5,226 nt of DNA from JAFAVZ01 sp036009105 (GTDB lineage: Bacteria; Acidobacteriota; Thermoanaerobaculia; Gp7-AA8), in assembly GCA_036009105.1 (NCBI GenBank), contig DASYMJ010000006.1, forward strand, positions 1 through 5,226, written 5' to 3'. A program made the position numbers and the translations under genes. The notes beneath the pieces were generated by a model. That model did not search any database. It worked only from the letters and a program-made list of their open reading frames with translations, and had not been told where the DNA came from. Numbering within the stretch: position 1 is the first letter of the stretch; each line of letters opens with the position of its first letter. Below are positions 1 through 3,958 of this stretch, piece by piece.

Positions 1-170
1 TGCAGGCCACGCAGACCGGCCCGCACACTTACCTCGTCGGGAATCAGTTCGAGGCCGATACGTTCAAGCCCGGCCACTACACCATCGAAGTGCTGATCCG
101 CGACCTCAAGGCGGACCAGGCCACGACGCAGCCGTACGTGCTGAAGACCGACTTCGACGTAGTGCCGTAG
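1..170 (+). CDS. C-terminal fragment of an unidentified, probably beta-rich protein
   Basis: An open frame enters from the left edge (first full codon at base 3) and ends at a TAG at 168-170, leaving 56 visible residues. The piece alternates hydrophobic and polar residues in the manner of a terminal beta-sandwich domain: a TYLVGNQFEAD stretch, then FKPGHYTIEVLIRD, then a last strand YVLKTDFDVVP. The 'PGxYxIxVxIxD' pattern is common in C-terminal immunoglobulin-like or GWxTD-type domains of secreted proteins, but that is a pattern resemblance only; the diagnostic part of the protein lies outside the window. Codon use is GC-rich like its neighbours. It converges on the M28 peptidase gene, and the stop codon is followed after one base by a palindromic repeat. 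I do not recognise the gene. That the frame is coding is fairly secure, because the residue pattern is protein-like and the frame stops exactly at the repeat edge. Confidence 0.7.
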   Translation, partial: QATQTGPHTYLVGNQFEADTFKPGHYTIEVLIRDLKADQATTQPYVLKTDFDVVP

Positions 171-171
171 G

Positions 172-243
172 AAATGTGGGGCCGGCTCTCAGCCGGCCCG
201 TCGTCAACGAATGGTTGGGCCGGCTGAGAGCCGGCCCTACACT
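172..243. repeat. REP/REPIN-like double hairpin, copy 1
   Basis: Two inverted arms (about 172-199 and 217-243) enclose a 17-base spacer (200-216). Each arm is itself a hairpin: a 9-bp stem GGGCCGGCT pairing with its complement across a CTC (or GAG) loop, a 21-base core at 179-199 and 217-237. The two cores are exact reverse complements of each other, while the outer flanks (TGTG on the left, TACAC on the right) match only partly. The element fills the gap between two convergent stop codons (170 and 247). Architecture matches REP doublets (REPIN/BIME). It could act as a bidirectional transcription barrier or 3'-end RNA stabiliser, although no long U-tract follows either hairpin (only TTTT at 243-246 on the plus strand). 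Copy 2 lies at 1642-1707. Confidence 0.85.
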
Positions 244-246
244 TTT

Positions 247-1584
247 CTACTCATTCGCCAGCAACCAGGCCAGGCCCGCCACCGCCGCCGTGTCCTGGGC
301 GAGCTCCTTCGGGTCGATCTTGTCCAGCGTGTCGGCCGGCGTGTGGTGATAGTCGAAGTAGTGGCGCGCGTCGGGGACGAAGCCGTAGCCCGGCACGCCC
401 GCCTCCACCAGGAACGAGGTATCGGCGCCCGTCTCCGGCGTCGACTCGAAGCGGTCCGCGCCCACCGCGGCCAGCGCCTTCGACCGCGCTTCGAGCGCGG
501 CCAGCGCACCGCCCTTGAGCGAGGTGCGGAAGCCGGTCGGGGCCGCGGCGCCCGCGTCCGTCTCGATCGCGGCGACGTGCTTCTCGTTCTTGTGCTTGTC
601 GAAGTACGCGCGGCCGCCGCGCAGGCCGTTCTCCTCGTTCATGAAGAGCACGCAGCGGATGGTGCGCCGGGGCTTGAGGCCCAGCTCCCCCAGCAGGCGC
701 ATCGTCTCCATCACCATCACCACGCCCGAGCCGTCGTCGATGGCGCCCTGCCCGAGGTCCCAGGAGTCGAGATGGCCGCCGATGAGGACGATCTCCTCCG
801 GCTTCTCCGTGCCGCGGATCTCCGCCACGACGTTGGCCGACTGCACGTCCGGCAGCGTCTTCGGCGTGAGGGTCAGATGCATCCGCACCTTCTCCCCTTT
901 GGCCAGCAGGCGGTGCACGAGGAGCGAGTCCTCCACCGTCATCGCCGCGGCGGGGATCTTCGGCAGTTTCTCGTCGTAGCGCATGGCGCCGGTGTGCGGC
1001 GTGCGCAGCGAAGCGGAAGCGACGGAGCGGATCAGCGCCGCGACGGCGCCGTACTCCGCCGCGCGGCTGGCGCCGCGGCCGCGATACTCCACCGCCTCGC
1101 GGTAGGCCTCGAACGCGCGGCCGCCGCGGACCATCTCCAGGTTCATCGGGTTGTTGTAGACGACGATCTTCCCCTTCACCTTGCTGCCGAGGGCCTTGAG
1201 CTCGTCGTAGTTATTGACCTCGACCAGTTCGGCGGTGATGCCGGCGGCGGGCGTGGCCACGCTGCCGCCAAGGGTGGTGAGGACGATGCGCTGGTCGTTG
1301 TGGGAGACGAGCGTGGCGCGCTCGACGCCGCGGACCCAATGCGGCACCATCACCGGCTCGTTGCGCACGTCGATGCCCCACGTCTTGAACTGCCGCGTGG
1401 TCCACTTCACGGCCAGTTCCGCGCCGCGCGAGCCGGAGAGGCGGGCGCCGATGTTGTCGGTGAGATAGGAGAGCGTGTCGTACGCGCGCGTGCTGCCGGC
1501 CGCAGTGGAGACGAGCCGGTCCGCGTCGGTCTGGGCGGCCAGGGGGAGGGAGGCGAGAAGAAGGGCGGCGAGCAGCGTTCTCAT
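247..1584 (-). CDS. Secreted M28-family zinc metallopeptidase, carboxypeptidase Q-like
   Basis: This 445-residue exopeptidase is expected to remove amino acids from peptides or dipeptides outside the cytoplasm with a two-zinc centre. Residues 1-18 form a signal peptide (MRTLL, a Leu/Ala core, then a likely cut near LAA-Q). Residues about 100-240 resemble the protease-associated insert typical of carboxypeptidase Q relatives. The M28 catalytic domain follows: GGHLDSWDLG gives ligand His271, GAIDDGSG gives bridging Asp283, FMNEENG gives catalytic Glu317 and ligand Glu318, ETDAG gives Asp343, and DYHHTPADT gives His414. Every expected ligand is present and the length fits the family, so it should be active. 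ATG at 1584 is chosen because the signal peptide begins there; codons upstream in frame are repeat sequence. No good Shine-Dalgarno precedes it. The gene follows the aldehyde dehydrogenase on the same strand after 122 bp. Family call is strong; the natural substrate is unknown. Confidence 0.95.
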   Translation of the reverse strand: MRTLLAALLLASLPLAAQTDADRLVSTAAGSTRAYDTLSYLTDNIGARLSGSRGAELAVKWTTRQFKTWGIDVRNEPVMVPHWVRGVERATLVSHNDQRIVLTTLGGSVATPAAGITAELVEVNNYDELKALGSKVKGKIVVYNNPMNLEMVRGGRAFEAYREAVEYRGRGASRAAEYGAVAALIRSVASASLRTPHTGAMRYDEKLPKIPAAAMTVEDSLLVHRLLAKGEKVRMHLTLTPKTLPDVQSANVVAEIRGTEKPEEIVLIGGHLDSWDLGQGAIDDGSGVVMVMETMRLLGELGLKPRRTIRCVLFMNEENGLRGGRAYFDKHKNEKHVAAIETDAGAAAPTGFRTSLKGGALAALEARSKALAAVGADRFESTPETGADTSFLVEAGVPGYGFVPDARHYFDYHHTPADTLDKIDPKELAQDTAAVAGLAWLLANE

Positions 1585-1619
1585 GCAGCCGGGTAGTGTA
1601 AGCGACGAGCCCGGACTCA

Positions 1620-1638
1620 CCCCAGGATCGCGCTGGGG
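1620..1638. other. Short hairpin in the M28 peptidase leader
   Basis: CCCCAG at 1620-1625 pairs with CTGGGG at 1633-1638 around a 7-base loop. It lies between the M28 start codon (1584) and the double-hairpin repeat (1642-1707). The rest of the leader (1585-1619) shows only a weak TACACT hexamer on the minus strand near 1598-1603 and no convincing -35 element, so I do not call a promoter. The hairpin could be part of the adjacent repeat's flank or chance in GC-rich DNA. Confidence 0.3.
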
Positions 1639-1641
1639 GGA

Positions 1642-1707
1642 AATGTAGGGCCGGCTCTCAGCCGGCCCAATATCGATGCCGGGCCGGCTGAGAGCCGGCC
1701 CTACATT
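1642..1707. repeat. REP/REPIN-like double hairpin, copy 2
   Basis: Perfect 27-bp inverted arms at 1642-1668 and 1681-1707 flank a 12-base spacer (1669-1680). Each arm contains the same 21-base hairpin core found in copy 1 (9-bp stem GGGCCGGCT, CTC/GAG loop). Across the two copies all four cores are identical, while the spacers differ in sequence and length (12 versus 17). The left flanks also agree (GAAATGT before the core). The right end overlaps the last base of the aldehyde dehydrogenase stop codon (1707-1709). On the minus strand the element would be transcribed between the aldehyde dehydrogenase and M28 genes, where it could attenuate read-through or protect the upstream message from 3' exonucleases. 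That role is inferred from known REP elements. Confidence 0.9.
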
Positions 1708-3224
1708 CAGATCTCTTCGGTATCGATCTGCGCGCGCTGCAGGGCGCCGCTGTAATCGACGTAGATCGACTTCCACTCGCTGAACACGTCGATGCCGGCG
1801 ATGCCCGCCTCGCGATGCCCGTTGCCGGTCTGCTTCGTCCCGCCGAAAGGCAGATGCACCTCGGCGCCGATGGTCGGCGCGTTGACGTAGAAGATGCCGG
1901 TGTACATGTCGCGCATGGCCACAAACGCGTTGTTGATGTCCCGCGTGTAGATGGAGGAGGAGAGGCCGTACTTCACGCCATTGCCGATGGCGATCGCCTC
2001 TTCCAGCGACTCGCACTGCATCACCGCCGTGACCGGGCCGAAGATCTCTTCCTGCGCGATGCGCATCTCCGGCTTCACGCCGGCGAACACGGTCGGCTCG
2101 TGGAAGTAGCCGTTGGCGTAACCGCCGGCGGTCAGCGCGGAGCCGCCGGCCACCACCTGCGCCCCTTCGTCCCTGCCGATCTGCACGTACTTTTCGACCG
2201 TCTTCACCTGCGAGGCGGAGACGTTCGGGCCCATGTCGATCTTCTCGTCCAGGCCGTCGCCCACGCGCAGCTTCTTCGCCCGCGCGGCGAGCTTCTCCAC
2301 GAACTCGCCGTAGATCTTCTTGTGCGCCACGATGCGCGAGGCGGCGGTGCAGCGCTGTCCGGCCGTGCCGAAGGCGCCCCACAGCGCGCCGTCGACGGCG
2401 AGGTCGACGTCCGCATCGTCCATCACCAGGATGACGTTCTTGCCGCCCATCTCCAGATGGACGTGCTTGAACTGCGGCGCGCAGGCGACGGAGATGTCGC
2501 GGCCGACGTCGGTCGAGCCGGTGAACGAGATCACCGCCACCTTGGGATGCTTCGTCATCGGCTCGCCCACTTCGCGGCCGCCGCCGGTCACCACGTTCCA
2601 CACGCCCTTCGGCAGCCCGGCCTCTTCGAAAGCCTCGGCCAGCATGATCACGGAGAGCGGCGTGAGCGAGGCCGGCTTGATGACGACCGTATTGCCGCAG
2701 ATCAGCGCCGCCATCCCCTTCCAGGCCGGGATGGCGATGGGGAAGTTCCACGGCGTGATCAGGCCCGCGACGCCGAGGGGCATGCGCACGGCCATGTTGA
2801 ATTTGCTGGGGAGCTCGGAAGGGGTGGTCACGCCATGCAGGCGGCGCCCTTCGCCGGCCATGAGGAAGGCCATGTCGATGGCTTCCTGCACGTCGCCGCG
2901 CGTCTCCTGCAGGACCTTGCCCATCTCCCGCGTCATCTCCCGGGCGATCTTTTCCTTGTCGCGCTTGAGGATGTCGCCGACGCGGTAGAGATACTCGGCG
3001 CGCTTGGGGGCCGGGGTGAGGCGCCAGGCGTTGAAGGCGCGGTCGGCCGCGTCGACGGCCGCATTGAGGTCGTCCGCGTTCGACTCGGCGAACGTGCCGA
3101 TCAGGTCATCGTGGTTGGCCGGATTGCGGTTCTCGAACGTCTTGCCGCCCGAGGACGGCACCCAGCGGCCGTCGATGTAGTTGTGGTAGTCGCGCGTGGC
3201 GCGCAGACCTTCGTTGGTGGACAT
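1707..3224 (-). CDS. NAD(P)-dependent aldehyde dehydrogenase (ALDH superfamily, substrate unknown)
   Basis: A complete 505-residue cytoplasmic enzyme expected to oxidise an aldehyde or semialdehyde to the acid with NAD or NADP. Motifs appear in the usual order: TPWNFP with oxyanion-hole Asn160, cofactor-binding KPAS at 183-186, Rossmann FTGSTDVG at 234-241, general base Glu258 in LEMGG, nucleophile Cys292 in GQRCT, EEIFGP at 392-397 (Glu393 contacts the nicotinamide ribose), and a C-terminal NAPTIGAEVHLPFGG segment at 448-462 followed by GNGHREAG. That last segment recalls semialdehyde-type dehydrogenases such as the alpha-ketoglutaric semialdehyde group, but I cannot fix the substrate. The ATG at 3224 is preferred over an in-frame start 24 codons upstream because AGGAG lies 7 bases before it and the upstream codons are repeat sequence. 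It follows bactofilin and precedes the M28 gene on the same strand; neither neighbour suggests a pathway. Confidence 0.96.
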   Translation of the reverse strand: MSTNEGLRATRDYHNYIDGRWVPSSGGKTFENRNPANHDDLIGTFAESNADDLNAAVDAADRAFNAWRLTPAPKRAEYLYRVGDILKRDKEKIAREMTREMGKVLQETRGDVQEAIDMAFLMAGEGRRLHGVTTPSELPSKFNMAVRMPLGVAGLITPWNFPIAIPAWKGMAALICGNTVVIKPASLTPLSVIMLAEAFEEAGLPKGVWNVVTGGGREVGEPMTKHPKVAVISFTGSTDVGRDISVACAPQFKHVHLEMGGKNVILVMDDADVDLAVDGALWGAFGTAGQRCTAASRIVAHKKIYGEFVEKLAARAKKLRVGDGLDEKIDMGPNVSASQVKTVEKYVQIGRDEGAQVVAGGSALTAGGYANGYFHEPTVFAGVKPEMRIAQEEIFGPVTAVMQCESLEEAIAIGNGVKYGLSSSIYTRDINNAFVAMRDMYTGIFYVNAPTIGAEVHLPFGGTKQTGNGHREAGIAGIDVFSEWKSIYVDYSGALQRAQIDTEEI

Positions 3225-3231
3225 CAGAGGA

Positions 3232-3236
3232 CTCCT
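3232..3236 (-). promoter_or_regulatory. Shine-Dalgarno site of the aldehyde dehydrogenase gene
   Basis: Read on the minus strand, AGGAG ends 7 bases before the ATG at 3224-3222. It decides the start: the longer in-frame option begins inside the inverted repeat and has no comparable site. The site is only 11 bases downstream of the long hairpin at 3248-3315, so that hairpin sits just outside the ribosome footprint. Confidence 0.8.
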
Positions 3237-3247
3237 AAGGGTTTTTT

Positions 3248-3315
3248 GAACGATGAAGGATGAACGATGAACAGAGGCCGCTTGCCTTTTGTTCATCGTT
3301 CATCCTTCATCGTTC
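3248..3315. repeat. Long inverted repeat built from heptamer units
   Basis: A perfect 26-bp inverted repeat (arms 3248-3273 and 3290-3315) with a 16-base centre; G-U pairs could extend the RNA stem by about four more pairs. Each arm is a short tandem array with a 7-base period: GAACGAT, GAAGGAT, GAACGAT, GAAC. It is far less GC-rich than its surroundings and unrelated to the GGGCCGGCT repeats. Its outer end overlaps the last base of the bactofilin stop codon (3315-3317), and its inner end lies 11 bases from the aldehyde dehydrogenase ribosome binding site. On the minus strand it is followed by an A-tract, not a U-tract, so it is not a classical terminator. The RNA stem is long enough to be a plausible RNase III substrate. 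The composition resembles heptameric STRR-type repeats. Confidence 0.9.
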
Positions 3316-3770
3316 TAATTGCGATGTTGTCTGGCGGGGCCGTGGTTGTTGTGATTGTTCTCGCGCTCGGCGTTCGGCTTGGTGGAGCCCATGTCGACGT
3401 TGCCCCGGAAGCGCGCCCCTTCCGCCACCACGATCTTCGGCGCGCGGATGTTGCCGTCGACGGTCGCCGTGGTGACGAGCTCGACCCGGTCGTCGGCGGA
3501 GATGTCGCCGGTGAGACGCCCCTCGACCGTGACGTTCTTGGCGTGCACGGTGGCTTCCACCCGGGCCTGCGTGCCGACCCGCAGGTCGCCCGAGAGGTTG
3601 ATCTTGCCGCGGATCGTCCCTTCCACCACCACCGGCTCGGAGCCGGTCACGGTGCCTTCGATGACCACGTTCGGGCCGAAAAACGTGCCGCTCGGCAGAG
3701 GCTGGCCGTCGGCGCTGCGCGGCTGCGGACGAGGCGGGTTCGGGTCTTTACTGGATGAGAAAAGCGCCAT
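3315..3770 (-). CDS. Bactofilin (polymer-forming cytoskeletal protein)
   Basis: A 151-residue bactofilin, a small cytoskeletal protein that self-assembles without nucleotides into filaments or membrane-associated sheets and usually localises cell-envelope enzymes. Residues 30-127 form the conserved core of short beta-strand repeats expected to fold as a right-handed beta-helix: FFGPNVVIEGTVTG, VVVEGTIRGKI, LRVGTQARVEATVHAKNVTVEGRLTGDI, VELVTTATVDGNI, KIVVAEGARFRGNVDM. It is flanked by a short Pro-rich N-terminal tail (8-28) and a polar Asn/His-rich C-terminal tail (128-151), as is normal for the family. ATG at 3770 gives the typical MALFSS-like opening; a TTG three codons upstream (3779) is possible, and neither has a strong Shine-Dalgarno. 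No M23 peptidase, ParA or MreB gene, which are common bactofilin partners, is visible nearby. It is divergent from the efflux adaptor and is the first of three tandem minus-strand genes. Confidence 0.93.
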   Translation of the reverse strand: MALFSSSKDPNPPRPQPRSADGQPLPSGTFFGPNVVIEGTVTGSEPVVVEGTIRGKINLSGDLRVGTQARVEATVHAKNVTVEGRLTGDISADDRVELVTTATVDGNIRAPKIVVAEGARFRGNVDMGSTKPNAERENNHNNHGPARQHRN

Positions 3771-3800
3771 GGGCCGCAAAGCATAGCATGCGAGGAACAG

Positions 3801-3888
3801 GTGTCATCCTGAGGCGCGAAGAGGCCGAATGGATCCCCCCGGCGCTGGCGAGGAGATCCGTTCGCCTCTGCGGGGCTCAGGATGACAC
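3801..3888. repeat. Imperfect inverted repeat of the GTCATCCTGAG type in the divergent intergenic region
   Basis: The ends are a perfect 13-bp inverted pair, GTGTCATCCTGAG at 3801-3813 and its complement at 3876-3888. Inside them the similarity continues imperfectly (GAAGAGGCCGAATGGATC on the left against GCAGAGGCGAACGGATC on the reverse of the right), so the arms reach about 36 bases with small indels around a short centre. Sequence of this type is, from memory, a widely dispersed intergenic repeat in several bacterial phyla; I could not verify this. It occupies nearly half of the 188-bp gap between the bactofilin and efflux-adaptor starts, so both promoters must lie beside or within it. It is a third family, unrelated to the other repeats in the window. 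Confidence 0.8.
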
Positions 3889-3947
3889 GCGGCGTGCATT
3901 ACCATTTGGCGGCTTCAACGGAACCGGAGCTTACTCGTAGAGGCAGT

Positions 3948-3952
3948 GGGAG
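3948..3952 (+). promoter_or_regulatory. Shine-Dalgarno-like site for the TTG-started efflux adaptor
   Basis: GGGAG lies 6 bases before the TTG at 3959-3961. An in-frame TAG at 3938-3940 rules out any start further upstream than 3941, and no ATG or GTG occurs in that frame between the TAG and the lipobox. The site therefore supports a TTG start that yields a complete lipoprotein signal peptide. Confidence 0.7.
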
Positions 3953-3958
3953 TTTCGA

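Noticed and set aside
172..243. Classical rho-independent terminator between the convergent genes
   Set aside because: The hairpins are strong, but neither side is followed by a proper U-tract (at most TTTT several bases away). It is recorded as a repeat that may impede transcription.
211..1596. A 461-residue plus-strand open frame opposite the M28 gene, with a His-rich run near 711-725
   Set aside because: It is Arg/Ala/His-rich with no domain pattern, begins inside a repeat and is antisense to a gene with complete catalytic motifs. The His run is the antisense of ordinary Val-Met codons.
247..2751. An 834-residue minus-strand open frame that seems to fuse an Arg-rich protein to the M28 peptidase
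   Set aside because: The first 389 codons are an out-of-frame reading of the aldehyde dehydrogenase followed by the double-hairpin repeat (giving GPALSRP and GPAESRP peptides). The genuine protein begins at the signal peptide at 1584.
1815..3263. A 482-residue plus-strand open frame opposite the aldehyde dehydrogenase gene
   Set aside because: Antisense shadow caused by high third-position GC; composition is His/Arg/Ala/Gly-biased and the opposite strand holds a complete, motif-perfect enzyme.
3225..3296. A 24-residue N-terminal extension of the aldehyde dehydrogenase
   Set aside because: It is a translation of the heptamer inverted repeat, and the well-placed AGGAG supports the ATG at 3224.
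3248..3315. CRISPR-like repeat structure
   Set aside because: There are only two inverted arms of heptamers, no regularly spaced direct repeats with unique spacers and no cas gene in the window.
3260..3758. Two plus-strand open frames starting in the heptamer repeat and running across the bactofilin gene
   Set aside because: Their N-termini are repeat sequence and the remainder is antisense to the bactofilin; no protein-like features.
3906..3940. Possible promoter for the efflux adaptor: TTGGCG at 3906-3911 and a weak hexamer about 17 bases later
   Set aside because: The -10 candidate (GCTTAC) is a poor match, and such hexamers arise by chance. Not strong enough to annotate.
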